A stretch of DNA of 33,135 nt, from assembly GCA_964353255.1 (NCBI GenBank), contig CAYGVJ010000056.1, positions 1-33,135 on the forward strand. Direction: 5' to 3'. The first letter of the stretch is position 1, and each line of letters starts with the position of its first letter. The translations under genes were made by a program, and so were the position numbers. Origin of the DNA: VFZS01 sp964353255. GTDB lineage: Bacteria; Acidobacteriota; Terriglobia; Bryobacterales; Bryobacteraceae. The notes below the pieces were generated by a model. It saw only the letters and a list, made by a program, of their open reading frames with translations. It was not told the origin of the DNA and did not search any database. Below, one piece after another: positions 1 to 8,388 of this stretch.

Positions 1-59
1 ACGCTCCAGCCGCAGCAGTCGGTGTTGTAGGTGACCTGGGTGGTGGCGAACTGCAACTG
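1..59 (-). pseudogene. Fragment of a second lptD 3' region
   Basis: These bases match 860-918 of the intact lptD with a single mismatch (position 56 against 915), in the same orientation, and the match stops abruptly after 59. The left end of the match is cut by the window edge, so the copy probably runs on towards the lptD stop outside the window. In the lptD frame the one difference turns an ATG (Met) codon into TTG (Leu). The fragment covers about codons 707-726 of a 763-codon gene. No start or upstream part of this copy is present, so it is a gene remnant. It lies directly before the toxin-antitoxin pair. Confidence 0.85.
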
Positions 60-107
60 ATCTGCTACGATTATGTCTGGTCCTAGCCCGATCGGATGGA
101 GGGCCTC

Positions 108-329
108 ATGAACCTCGAGCAAGCGATCCTGGAGCGCCTCCGAGGACTGCCGCCAGGCCAACAGAAGGAGATCCTCGACTTCGCTGACTCCTTGCGCAGC
201 CGCCTACCCGGAGGTCCTCGGCGCAGGCTGAAGGGACTGTGGGCCGATCTGGGAGCTTCTGTCTCTGAAGATGACGTCGCCCAGGCGCGGCGCGAATTGT
301 GGAAGGACTTCCCGCGGGGGGACCTCTAA
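108..329 (+). CDS. Antitoxin of a PIN-type toxin-antitoxin pair (DUF2281/VapB-like)
   Basis: A small protein of 73 residues that presumably neutralises the PIN nuclease encoded five bases downstream. It opens with an amphipathic helix (LEQAILERLRGLPPGQQKE) followed by a 'ILDFADSLRSRL' segment, the pattern of the short DUF2281-type antitoxins. The basic middle and the acidic C-terminal half (LWADLGASVSEDDVAQARRE-type) fit an antitoxin whose tail wraps the toxin. The start at 108 is preferred over the in-frame ATG at 96 because GGAGGG at 98-103 is a good ribosome binding site for 108. The pairing with the toxin is what makes the call; the sequence of so short a protein alone would not be decisive. 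Confidence 0.8.
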   Translation: MNLEQAILERLRGLPPGQQKEILDFADSLRSRLPGGPRRRLKGLWADLGASVSEDDVAQARRELWKDFPRGDL

Positions 330-334
330 CTCCA

Positions 335-736
335 ATGGCCGCGCTGCTGGCGGACACTCATGCAGTGGTGTGGTACCTGCTGGGAGATGCGAGGCTTTCG
401 GCCCGTGCGGAAGCCAGCCTGGAAGCGGCCGCTGTTGCGGGAGATCCGCTCCAGGTGGCCTCGATCTCCATCGTCGAGATTGTCTACCTGGTGGAAAAGG
501 GCAAGCTGCCGCCGCTGGCCTGGGAGCGGCTTGTCGATGCTTGCTCCGGCTCGACGCCGGCCCTTGTGACGGTACCCCTGGATCTCGCGGTGGCGCAAGC
601 TGTCCGGCGCATCCCGCGGGACATGGTGGCCGACCCGGCGGACCGTATCATCGCGGCCACCGCGCTGCAACTGGGCATCCCCTTGGTCACTCGCGACCGG
701 AGAATTCAAAGCGCCGGGGTTGCCACGATCTGGTGA
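335..736 (+). CDS. PIN-domain ribonuclease toxin (VapC-like)
   Basis: A 133-residue PIN-domain protein, expected to be a Mg-dependent endoribonuclease that acts on cytoplasmic RNA when its antitoxin is lost. The full set of acidic residues is visible: Asp in 'LLADTHAVVWYL' near the N-terminus, Glu in 'ASISIVEIVYLV', Asp in 'MVADPADRIIAATA' and Asp in 'LVTRDRRI'. It appears intact and of normal length. The open frame extends up to 299, but that start lies inside the antitoxin gene; ATG at 335, five bases after the antitoxin stop, gives the usual PIN N-terminus. The gene is convergent with lptD, with only eight bases between the two stops. The tRNA or mRNA target cannot be read from the sequence. 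Confidence 0.9.
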   Translation: MAALLADTHAVVWYLLGDARLSARAEASLEAAAVAGDPLQVASISIVEIVYLVEKGKLPPLAWERLVDACSGSTPALVTVPLDLAVAQAVRRIPRDMVADPADRIIAATALQLGIPLVTRDRRIQSAGVATIW

Positions 737-744
737 GTGGGCTG

Positions 745-3036
745 TCAGAACAGCCGCTCCTGCTTCTTCAGCGTGCCGAAGGAGCCGATGTTAGCGATGG
801 CGAAGGCCACGCGGAACTGGTTCTCGTGGCGCATGCCGAAGCTGAAACGGCGGTACTGCACGCTCCAGCCGCAGCAGTCGGTGTTGTAGGTGACCTGGGT
901 GGTGGCGAACTGCATCTGGCTGGTGCGGAAGTCGTAGACCGCGCTGAAGGCCGCGTTCCAGCCGCGCCGGTTCTCCTGGCCGATGGCCACCAGCCCGCGG
1001 AACTGGTTGGCCGGAGGCGACAGCGTCGGGACGCTGCGCAGGCTGTTGTGGCCCAGGGAGACGAACCACTTCGAGAAGCGGGCGTCGGCGGTGAGGCCGC
1101 TGGAAACGACCTTGTCGCGCAGCGGATCGTAGTCGGAGCGCCACTCCAGGCCGAAGCCCGGACGGGGCGCCAGGCGCAGGGCCGAGACCACCGGCGAGTA
1201 GCGCCGGGGCCGGTCCAGGAAAGCGTAAGTGGTCAGGTCAAGCGAGCTGAGCAGGACGTTGCGCCGGCCTTCCACCACGGCGCCGCCGAAATCCGGGTCG
1301 AAGTACCGGCGCTGCCACAGTTGCCAGCTCAGCAACTCGTTGGTCTGCCCCTGTCTCTTCACGTAGAGGCGATTGGTGAGCGAGATCTCGGCTTCCGTGG
1401 TGTTGGCTACCAGTTCGGTCTCGTCGAAGCGGATCAGGCGGTCGAAATCCGTCACTCCCCGCACCTGACGGAAGGAGGCCCGCGGCTCGATGACGTGCTT
1501 GAGGGCTTCCCCCAGCCAGCTCGGGCTGCCGAAGATGCGCGCCAGGGAGGGCGGCTCGAGCGCCAGCGCGAACTCGCGGGTGAAACGGTTCAGGTTGCGG
1601 CCCACGATCCGCGCGCCGTCCCAGCTCTCGCCGTAGCGCGTCTGGCGAATGGCGAAGCTGGGCAGCAGGCTGAAGTGCTTCCAGCGCAGCGCGGTCATTA
1701 TGCGGGGCTGGAAATCGGTGCGCTCCAGAAACTGGCGCGTCTGGAACAGAGGCTGCGTGCGGCGCATCAGGCCGGCGCTGGATTCCAGCGAAACCCACAC
1801 CGGCAAGACCCGGCGCCACACCTGGCGCTCGCGGCTGGAGAACTCGACCAGGGGCAGCTTGCGGATCACGATCGTGTCGCCGGGCTGCGTGCTCTGGAAG
1901 TTCTCCAGGCGCTGAAAGACGAAGTTGAGCGAATAGCCGGACCAGTCCCGGGCGACGTAGCCGGTCGAGTGCACCTCCGAGAAGATGGCCTCGTTGAAGG
2001 ACTCCGTGAAGGCCTGGCGGAAACGGATCGAACTCAGGTAGTTGATCTCGCTGCGGGCCAGGAATCCGCGCCCCAGATCGGATTGCGCGTCTATCGAAAA
2101 CAGCAGCCCGCCTTCCTTGCGGCGCTCCCCGCTGGGCAGCTTCAGGCCGCGGTCGTTGACTCCGTAGAGGAAGGCGTTGAAATCGGTTCCGGGCCGCGGC
2201 GTGCCGCGCAGGTCCACATTGTGGGCCACGCCGCGCTGGGTGAAGTACTGGGCCCGGTAGCTGGCGTCGTAGCTGCGACCGATGGCCCAGTAGTATCCTC
2301 CGCCCAGCATCTTGCCCCGCCGCGAGCTGTTGCCGATGTTGGGCGGCAGGAAACCGCTCCGCCGGGGCATCCGTTGCAGGGGTTTGTAGTAAAGGGGCGC
2401 CCAGAACAGCGGCACGCCGCGCAGCCGGAAGATGGGGCGGTAGGCCACGGCCCGTTGGCCCGGGATAACGTCAAACTTTGGCCCCTGCAAGACCCACCAC
2501 GGGTGGGGCATCTTGCAGTCGGTAATGAAACCGTGGTAGAGGATGTAGCGATCCTTGATGCGCTCCGCCCAGTCGCCCTGGAAGTAGAAGGGATTGCTCG
2601 AAGACAGCACGCCGGGCCGCGTTTCGAGATGCGCCGGCGCCGTGCCGCGCACGTTGTAGAACTTACCCGACTCCTCGTTGACGTTGTACTCGGCGCGATC
2701 CGCCCACAGCTCCTCGCCCTCCGCGTAGTGCTTGAGGTAGACGTTCCCCCGAGCCTCGGCCTGGCCGGTGTCCTCGTTGTAGTCCACCTCGTCGGCGCGC
2801 AGCAGGAAATCCGAGGTCTCCAGCTCGGCATGCCCGCGCAGCCGGTACCAGGGGCCCTCTTTTGCCTGCGTCAGCGACCGGATCTCAACTTCGCCTCGCG
2901 GGATGGCGTTGGGGCGAGGCGCCAGCGCCCGCTGGAAAGGGGCCCCGCAGGCCCCGGAAACCAGCAGGGCCACCAAAAAGACGTGACAAAATCGCCCGAT
3001 TATGTTACTAAGGACAAGAGAGCAGGTGCCGCGCAC
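745..3036 (-). CDS. lptD: LPS-assembly outer membrane protein LptD
   Basis: A 763-residue LptD/OstA homologue, which forms the outer membrane barrel that receives lipopolysaccharide from the periplasmic Lpt bridge and inserts it into the outer leaflet. The start is GTG at 3036. Residues about 10-32 form a hydrophobic signal sequence (IIGRFCHVFLVALLVSG). Residues about 45-140 form the LptA/OstA-like beta-jellyroll, with 'LRADEVDYNEDTGQAEARGNV' and 'WADRAEYNV' type motifs. The rest is the large beta-barrel, rich in alternating aromatic residues and ending in Phe. Length is normal for the family. It is divergent from the RDD gene, with 86 bases between the starts. The 3' end is partly duplicated at 1-59. 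An LptD argues for an organism with an LPS-type outer membrane. Confidence 0.93.
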   Translation of the reverse strand: MRGTCSLVLSNIIGRFCHVFLVALLVSGACGAPFQRALAPRPNAIPRGEVEIRSLTQAKEGPWYRLRGHAELETSDFLLRADEVDYNEDTGQAEARGNVYLKHYAEGEELWADRAEYNVNEESGKFYNVRGTAPAHLETRPGVLSSSNPFYFQGDWAERIKDRYILYHGFITDCKMPHPWWVLQGPKFDVIPGQRAVAYRPIFRLRGVPLFWAPLYYKPLQRMPRRSGFLPPNIGNSSRRGKMLGGGYYWAIGRSYDASYRAQYFTQRGVAHNVDLRGTPRPGTDFNAFLYGVNDRGLKLPSGERRKEGGLLFSIDAQSDLGRGFLARSEINYLSSIRFRQAFTESFNEAIFSEVHSTGYVARDWSGYSLNFVFQRLENFQSTQPGDTIVIRKLPLVEFSSRERQVWRRVLPVWVSLESSAGLMRRTQPLFQTRQFLERTDFQPRIMTALRWKHFSLLPSFAIRQTRYGESWDGARIVGRNLNRFTREFALALEPPSLARIFGSPSWLGEALKHVIEPRASFRQVRGVTDFDRLIRFDETELVANTTEAEISLTNRLYVKRQGQTNELLSWQLWQRRYFDPDFGGAVVEGRRNVLLSSLDLTTYAFLDRPRRYSPVVSALRLAPRPGFGLEWRSDYDPLRDKVVSSGLTADARFSKWFVSLGHNSLRSVPTLSPPANQFRGLVAIGQENRRGWNAAFSAVYDFRTSQMQFATTQVTYNTDCCGWSVQYRRFSFGMRHENQFRVAFAIANIGSFGTLKKQERLF
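860..918. repeat. Direct repeat of 1-59 inside lptD
   Basis: This is the partner of the copy at the window start: 58 of 59 positions agree, same orientation, 859 bases apart. It lies in the last part of the lptD barrel-coding region. Together the copies bracket the toxin-antitoxin pair and the last 170 bases of lptD. The copy at the window edge may be longer than what is seen. Confidence 0.9.
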
Positions 3037-3122
3037 GGCTTCTCACAGGCTCAACCGACAATCCTATCACGCCGGCCTGAGAGGGCAGAGAGCCGCCGCT
3101 CGCGGGACTTGACGGGCTTCTG

Positions 3123-4004
3123 ATGCGCTGCCAGCATTGCGGGTCTTGGAACGCCGACGACCAGCGCCACTGCGAGCTGTGCGGGCAACTGCAAGCCGGG
3201 GCGGCGCCGCGCGCGACCCGGTCGGCGGCCCGTCCCGCGCCGGCGCGGCCAGGCTCGACCGAGCCGGACGTCCAGCCGGGGACCGGCGCCCGGACGGCGC
3301 CGGGGACCGAAACACCCGCCCCGCGAAGGCCCCCGCGCGTGCCGCGCCAAGCTCCGCTGTTTCCTGGCAAGGTGATCCCGTTCGAGTCGATCGCTCCGCC
3401 TCGCCAGCCGCCTCGCCCAGGGCCCAGCGAGCGCCCCGAGCGCAGGACCCATACGAGCCGCTCGGCGGCCCGGCAGGCTATGGCTCGCGATCGACCGCCC
3501 ATGGATCAGCCGAGTTTGCCTTTTCCGCCTCCTCCGGTCCCGGCGGCTCCCGGCGCCTGGCGCGAGGCGCGTCCAGCCGCCGTGGGCGTCCGGAGCGCGG
3601 CGGCCGGGGTCAACGCTCTGCTGGTGCTGGCGGGCCTGGGCGTCTTCCTGCTCACCTTCCATTTGCTGGGCGGCGAAATCAGCCTGGAGAGGAAGACCGC
3701 TCCCGGCTGGATTGCGGCTGCCGTGGTTTTGGGGTTGTTCTACCACATCTACTGGTGCCTGCTGAAGCGGGATGCGCCGGGGATGCGTTGGTTCCGCCTG
3801 CGCCTGGTCAACTTCGACGGCTACGAGCCGGAGCCGGGCCAGCGCGTCGTGCGCCTGATTGCGGCCTGCTTGAGCCTGCTGGCCTGCGGCCTGGGCCTGC
3901 TCTGGGCGCTGTTCGACGAGGAAGGGCTCACCTGGCACGACCACATCTCGAAGACGTATCCCACACTGGAAGAGGACCGGCGGCGCGGGAAGCAGCGGCG
4001 GTAG
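3123..4004 (+). CDS. Zinc-ribbon RDD-family membrane protein
   Basis: A 293-residue inner-membrane protein of unknown function. The N-terminus is a zinc ribbon with cysteines at 3, 6, 17 and 20 (CxxC...CxxC). Residues about 25-150 are a low-complexity Pro/Arg/Ala linker. The C-terminal RDD domain has hydrophobic segments near 158-186, 194-215 and 243-265, with the typical 'RLRLVNFDGYEPEPGQRVVR' loop and a closing 'DEEGLTWHDHISKTY' motif. The ATG at 3123 gives the zinc ribbon at the very start and is well placed. The last 50 codons matter here: bases 3853-3970 recur at 15109-15226, beyond the 11-kb inserted block, so this gene's 3' end exists twice. The transport or lipid role proposed for some RDD proteins is not testable from sequence. 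Confidence 0.85.
   Translation: MRCQHCGSWNADDQRHCELCGQLQAGAAPRATRSAARPAPARPGSTEPDVQPGTGARTAPGTETPAPRRPPRVPRQAPLFPGKVIPFESIAPPRQPPRPGPSERPERRTHTSRSAARQAMARDRPPMDQPSLPFPPPPVPAAPGAWREARPAAVGVRSAAAGVNALLVLAGLGVFLLTFHLLGGEISLERKTAPGWIAAAVVLGLFYHIYWCLLKRDAPGMRWFRLRLVNFDGYEPEPGQRVVRLIAACLSLLACGLGLLWALFDEEGLTWHDHISKTYPTLEEDRRRGKQRR
3853..3970. repeat. Direct repeat, left copy (RDD gene 3' end)
   Basis: This 118-base stretch is repeated at 15109-15226 in the same orientation, offset by 11,256 bases. Only three positions differ, and all three are third-base or Leu TTG/CTG changes that leave the protein unchanged. After 3970 the two copies diverge completely, yet both stay open for exactly 34 more bases and end in TAG. 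The pair brackets the three-gene defence-like operon. Confidence 0.95.
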
Positions 4005-4040
4005 CCGGCCCTGCTTGGCAATTCCCTTGGCGATGTGCTG

Positions 4041-4155
4041 CCACGTGGCGCAGGCGGTTTCCCCTGCGGCGTGGCAGGCTGAAGCGCCTCCCCCGCCGAA
4101 CTCAAAGACTTCCGGGGCCGGGCTGAAGCCCGGCGCGGGTACCCAGACGGTACCC
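4041..4155. repeat. Cluster of palindromic (REP-like) repeats
   Basis: Several short inverted repeats follow one another: CCACGTGG at 4041-4048, GCAGG/CCTGC at 4050-4067, GCCGGGC/GCCCGGC at about 4117-4134 with loop TGAA, and GGGTACC/GGTACCC at 4137-4155 with loop CAGAC. The string GTGGCGCAGGC at 4045-4055 recurs exactly at 18698-18708 inside the palindromic element in hydG. This looks like a dispersed non-coding repeat family typical of acidobacterial intergenic DNA. It lies immediately downstream of the RDD gene, where the inserted block begins. Confidence 0.7.
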
Positions 4156-4336
4156 GAAGGCGACCCACGCGGGGCGGCTGGTGGCGGCGATGGCGGAGGC
4201 GTTTCGGGCGCTGGGGTCGCTGGAGTTCGCGAAGCCGCTCTTGGAGAAGGCGCTGGTGGAGAACGAGCACCGGATCAGGCAGGCGGCGCGGGGGATTAAA
4301 CGTGCTCTGACGGGGGAACCCTGGACGACCGGCTGA
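4127..4336 (+). pseudogene. C-terminal remnant of an unrecognised gene
   Basis: The frame is open from 4127 to TGA at 4334-4336. From 4175 it encodes about 53 residues that look like real protein: RLVAAMAEAFRALGSLEFAK, then PLLEKALVENEHRIRQAARG and a tail ending EPWTTG. The composition is that of amphipathic helices, such as the end of a HEAT-like or other helical protein, and codon use is strongly GC at third positions. There is an internal ATG at 4190 but no clear ribosome binding site, and the upstream part runs into palindromic repeats. It is probably the tail of a gene whose front was lost when the block was assembled. A free-standing 48-residue gene from ATG 4190 is a less likely alternative. 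I do not recognise the family. Confidence 0.45.
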
Positions 4337-4382
4337 GGTGGATAGTTCCCGGCAGGCTGGGGCACTGGTAGTTAGTTTGGCG

Positions 4383-4388
4383 TATAAT
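4383..4388 (+). promoter_or_regulatory. Promoter -10 box of the defence-like operon
   Basis: A perfect TATAAT lies 19 bases before the ATG at 4408, in an otherwise GC-rich region. No convincing -35 box is found at 16-18 bases spacing (the region reads GGGGCACTGG), so an activator or an alternative contact may be needed. Transcription would start near 4395, leaving a leader of only about 13 bases. Confidence 0.5.
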
Positions 4389-4407
4389 TCTGACGGGCGG
4401 GTGACCT

Positions 4408-7400
4408 ATGGCTGAGCTCGTGCAGATGGGCCTGTTCATCACAGCTTCCGAGCGTCGGGCTGCCGAGGAACTCAGGAAGCTACCGGATCAATGGGTGGTG
4501 GTGTGCAACAAGGAGCTGGTATCGCCTGCCGGGACGGTCTATGAAGTTGACTTCATCGTTGTGGGTGACCACGCAGTTCTTGCCATCGACGAGAAGTCGT
4601 GGGCGGGGCAGATACGCGGGAATGAGAACCTGTGGGTACTACCCAGTGGGGAGTGCCGCCCCAGCCCGCTGCAAAAGATCGGGCATGTTGCGCGACAGTT
4701 CGCTGGGCAGTTGAGAGGGAGAGTGCCGCTTCTGCACGAACTCCCGCCGGGCGAGCACTTCGTCGAGGGGTTGATCTTGCTTACGGCGGCGGACGTGGAT
4801 CTGCGTGTCTCGGATGTGCGGGTGCAGCGGCAGGTTGTGCGGCTGGATGAGGCACTGGAGCGGCTTGTTGAGCAGGATCGGTCTAAATCCCGCATCAACC
4901 TCGGGGCAGCGAGGATGCAGATCCGAAGGGTTCTAACCGATTTCCCGAGCAGGCCAAAGGTTCCCCGACAAGTCAACGCCTACGACATTGTTGAAATGCT
5001 ACCCGCAGGGCGTGGCTTCAGGGCCTTTCGGGCCAAGCATCGGAGCGGGACGGAGCGAATCCTGAAGCTATATGAAGTGGACCCGGTGCAGCAGCCGCGG
5101 GAGAGTGTTCTTCGTGAGTACTACGGGGTCCGGGCGGCATCGGTAGCAGGTGTGGCGCCTGGGGTAGATCCGTTCTTCTTTTGGAACGAGGACCGCTACA
5201 TAGCGATTCCTTTTCATCTACCCGAGGGCAGCCCGCTGCGGAAGCCGGCGGGGCGGCCGGAAGGGGGCAGACCGGGTTACGCCTTGCAGTTGATGAAGGT
5301 GTGTTTCTGCGGTTTAAAGAGCCTGCACCAGTCGGGCATCACGCACCGTGCCCTCAATCCTGATCGGGTTCATGTGGCGGGTAGCGCGGGGCAACAGCGG
5401 GTCCAGTTTTCGGACTTCATGGTGTGCCATATGGACGCCAGGCGAACGGTGGCGGCCGAAGCGGACGAGATAGAGAAAGATGATCCGTTTCTCTCGCCGG
5501 AATGCCGGATTGGGTTCGGGCTGGCAGACGAGAGGACGGATGTGTACGGGCTCGGGCTGTCGATCGCGGCGCACCTATGCGGTGAGGATCCTGGTCGAGA
5601 GGACGCCGAATCGGGGCGGGTGGCGGAGTGGGCACGGGTCGCGGTGGGGGTGGTGGTGCAGAGTTGGCCTGCGGAAACGGCGGGGGGGTTTGCGGAGACA
5701 CTGAGGCAGTGTTGCCTGGAAGAGCCTCATGAGCGGCCGACGGTGATGCAAGTGGTGGAGCGGATTGAGGCGCTGCTTGAGAGGTGGAAGGAGGCGGGCA
5801 GATCTATGTCGGAGCCGGAGACTCTAGGGAAGGGTCGCTACAAGGTGATTAGGAAGCTCGGGGAGGGGGCGACTGCGGTCGCTTGGCTTGCGGAGGACAC
5901 GGTCTACCGTGAGCAGTTTGTTCTGAAGCGGATCAAGAACGAAGCGCTGGTTGAGCAACTGGCAGGGGCCGAGTTCAGGGCGTTGAAGGACCTGGCGCAT
6001 CGCTGTCTTCCGCGCGTCTATGATGTGGGGCTTCCTGCGGAGGATTTTCATGTGAAGCTACAGTACATTCCCGGCGACACTTTGGAGGCCCGGAAGGAGG
6101 AGATCCGAGGACGGCAGGAGCGAGCGTGCGAGGTCGGGACGGCGTTGCTGGAGGTGTTGTGCTACCTGGACGAGCATGGAGTTCTGCACCGAGACATTTC
6201 GCCTAAGAACATCTTGATACCGGACGACCCCGGCCGGCCGGTGTGCCTGATCGACTTCGGGCTGGCGAAACGGCGCGAGGAGGCGCGAAGCAGCGGAGTG
6301 GGAACACCGCTGTACCGGGCGCCCGAGGTGATTGGTTCCGGGTGGTCTGCGTCCGCTGATGTTTATGCGGTTGCAGTAGTTCTCTATGAAGCGCTCACCG
6401 GACACCTGCCGTATGTGTGCGCTGACGGCGTGCCTCAAAAAGATCGGCCAGTGAACCTGCCTGCTGAGCTGGAGCTTGAGTTCCCGGCAGCCGTGCTTGC
6501 CTGCCTACGAAAGGGGGCGTCGCTTCGACCAGAGGAGCGGTACTCATCGGCCTCGGAGTTCTTGGAGGCGTTTCAGGCGGCGTTCGGGGCGCGGGAGCCT
6601 GAGGGCGTGGAGCCGGGTCAAGAAGTTGAACTACTGTGGGTGACAAATCTGGCGGGGCTTTATCGCAACAGCGCGGTCGGGAATGCAGACAACCGGGGAT
6701 TGGAGAGCGAGTTCGCTAGGAAAACGTACGTGGAGACGCTGCTGGATCAGCGGCTGCTTCCAGAGATCGTGGCCGGCCAAAAGCGGCTGGTTGTGCTGAC
6801 GGGGAATCCCGGCGATGGCAAGACGGCCTTCTTCGAGGTTGTCTGGGGCGCCCTCCAGAAAATGGGAGAGGTGGAGGGATCACGAGATCGCTACGGGTGG
6901 CGGGCGGTTCGGGAGGGGCGAAGATATGAGGCGATCTACGACGCCTCGGAGTCCAGGGGGGAGACATCCGCAGACCAGGTGCTAAGCGCGGCTCTGCGAC
7001 CATTTGCGGGGGGTAGCGCCCCGGAACCCTCGGGAGGGCTGACCTTGCTCATTGCCATCAACGACGGGCGACTGTTGGATTTTCTTGAAAGCGCGCGTCA
7101 GGAATACGGGTGGTTGCGCGGGGAGTTGTTGGGGGCGTTCTTCAGCGGCGAGGGGCCGGAGGACCCCCGGCTAGTGCTGGTGGACTTGAAGCGGCGGGCG
7201 CTGGCGGGACTGCCGGAAGGGCCAGGCAGCATCGTGCGGCGGGTGATCGAGAGCTTTGTCCGGCTGGAGGGGTGGGAAGATTGCCAGCGCTGCATCGCGC
7301 GAGAGAGGTGCCCGATCAAGTTCAATGCGGAAAGCCTTCGTGACGGGGTGGTCGCAGATCGGCTGGAGCAGCTCCTTCTGATTCAGCACCTGCGAAGGCA

Positions 7401-8388
7401 GCGCCGGGCGACTCTTCGGGACATCCGCTCGGCGCTGGCTTACTGCGTGACGAGTAATCGAACCTGCGCGGAGGTCCATCGGGTGCGGCGAGAACCGAGG
7501 ACTCCGGGGTCGGGCCGACGGCACCTGTATTTCGAGACCATCTTCGGAGGCGCAAGGGAGAATGACAGCTTGTTGAAGGAGATGGGGGTGCTGGACCCAG
7601 GGAGACGGAGTCACCCCCGCGTGGAGCGGTTCCTGCAATTCCACCGAGCGTTGAACCGGCTCGCGGAGCTGAAGGGGTACTTGCCGCGGGTTGCGGACTG
7701 GGCGGTGCCGGAGGTGGCCGGACCGGGCGAACAGAAGGGTTCCGCGCGTTGGATCAGGGCGATGAAACGCCTCTGGTACTTCGAGGGGCGGCCGGCCAAG
7801 GAGGACTCTGGCGGGGCTCGGGGGGAGGCTGGTGAGCGCGAGTGGGAGCTGCCGGAGGGCGCGACACTGCTGCCCTATTGGTATCTGGAGGACTTCCTGA
7901 GAGTGATTAGGGGCGAGTTGGGGGAGTCTGAGGTCCGCGAGCGACTGCTGAGGGGAATAACGAGGTCAGAACGGGTGCCACCGCAAGGGGCCCGCGAGGG
8001 CCTCGCGGTGGCCCTGGCTCAGAATCGGGACGAGGAACTGACGGTGATAAAAAAGTTCGGCGCGGCGGAGTTCAGGTGTGATGTGAAGGCAGCCCAGGGC
8101 GAGTACGTGGAGCGCGTTCCAGACACGCTGGAGCTGGCCCACGTTTCCGGGTTACCGGTGTTGAGGGTGGGACTGGACATGTTCGAGCTGCTGAGCCGGT
8201 TTGCGGAAGGGTACACGCCTGACGCTCGGGAATTTGAGCCGTATCTGATTGAGCTGGCGGAGTTCAAGGCGGCGCTTCTGCGGCAGCGGGTGGCGGAGGT
8301 GTTGCTGTTGGAGGGGCGGTCACGGCTGCACCGTGTCGCGGTGGAGGACCACGTGATCTGCTGGAAGGAGGAAGTGCCTTGCGACTGA
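4408..8388 (+). CDS. NERD - pseudokinase - Ser/Thr kinase - P-loop ATPase fusion (MAD6/PglW-like, DptF-like C-terminus)
   Basis: A 1326-residue protein and first gene of a three-gene operon. Residues 1-115 form a NERD nuclease-related domain; D48, D61 and K63 in 'YEVDFIVVG...AIDEKSW' fit the PD-(D/E)xK core. Residues about 190-460 have a kinase fold without catalytic residues: HRD is HRA (313-315) and DFG is SDFM (335-338). Residues 476-740 form an intact kinase: G485-E-G loop, K507, HRD 594-596 with N601, DFG 616-618, APE 638-640. The rest holds a Walker A motif GNPGDGKT (799-806), a hydrophobic 'LTLLIAIND' strand (878-886) and a CxxCx5C cluster at C959, C962 and C968. NERD plus kinase is the arrangement of PglW and, as I recall, of MAD6; the C-terminal ATPase resembles DptF. 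Phage-triggered phosphorylation is an inference. The gene overlaps the next by ten bases. Confidence 0.85.
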   Translation: MAELVQMGLFITASERRAAEELRKLPDQWVVVCNKELVSPAGTVYEVDFIVVGDHAVLAIDEKSWAGQIRGNENLWVLPSGECRPSPLQKIGHVARQFAGQLRGRVPLLHELPPGEHFVEGLILLTAADVDLRVSDVRVQRQVVRLDEALERLVEQDRSKSRINLGAARMQIRRVLTDFPSRPKVPRQVNAYDIVEMLPAGRGFRAFRAKHRSGTERILKLYEVDPVQQPRESVLREYYGVRAASVAGVAPGVDPFFFWNEDRYIAIPFHLPEGSPLRKPAGRPEGGRPGYALQLMKVCFCGLKSLHQSGITHRALNPDRVHVAGSAGQQRVQFSDFMVCHMDARRTVAAEADEIEKDDPFLSPECRIGFGLADERTDVYGLGLSIAAHLCGEDPGREDAESGRVAEWARVAVGVVVQSWPAETAGGFAETLRQCCLEEPHERPTVMQVVERIEALLERWKEAGRSMSEPETLGKGRYKVIRKLGEGATAVAWLAEDTVYREQFVLKRIKNEALVEQLAGAEFRALKDLAHRCLPRVYDVGLPAEDFHVKLQYIPGDTLEARKEEIRGRQERACEVGTALLEVLCYLDEHGVLHRDISPKNILIPDDPGRPVCLIDFGLAKRREEARSSGVGTPLYRAPEVIGSGWSASADVYAVAVVLYEALTGHLPYVCADGVPQKDRPVNLPAELELEFPAAVLACLRKGASLRPEERYSSASEFLEAFQAAFGAREPEGVEPGQEVELLWVTNLAGLYRNSAVGNADNRGLESEFARKTYVETLLDQRLLPEIVAGQKRLVVLTGNPGDGKTAFFEVVWGALQKMGEVEGSRDRYGWRAVREGRRYEAIYDASESRGETSADQVLSAALRPFAGGSAPEPSGGLTLLIAINDGRLLDFLESARQEYGWLRGELLGAFFSGEGPEDPRLVLVDLKRRALAGLPEGPGSIVRRVIESFVRLEGWEDCQRCIARERCPIKFNAESLRDGVVADRLEQLLLIQHLRRQRRATLRDIRSALAYCVTSNRTCAEVHRVRREPRTPGSGRRHLYFETIFGGARENDSLLKEMGVLDPGRRSHPRVERFLQFHRALNRLAELKGYLPRVADWAVPEVAGPGEQKGSARWIRAMKRLWYFEGRPAKEDSGGARGEAGEREWELPEGATLLPYWYLEDFLRVIRGELGESEVRERLLRGITRSERVPPQGAREGLAVALAQNRDEELTVIKKFGAAEFRCDVKAAQGEYVERVPDTLELAHVSGLPVLRVGLDMFELLSRFAEGYTPDAREFEPYLIELAEFKAALLRQRVAEVLLLEGRSRLHRVAVEDHVICWKEEVPCD

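Noticed and set aside
271..3123. A 950-codon open frame on the plus strand
   Set aside because: It is antisense to lptD and encodes low-complexity Ala/Gly/Arg text; GC-rich coding DNA often leaves such frames open.
3137..4126. A second 329-codon plus-strand frame over the RDD gene
   Set aside because: It is out of frame with the zinc-ribbon/RDD protein and has only Arg/Ala/Pro-rich low-complexity sequence.
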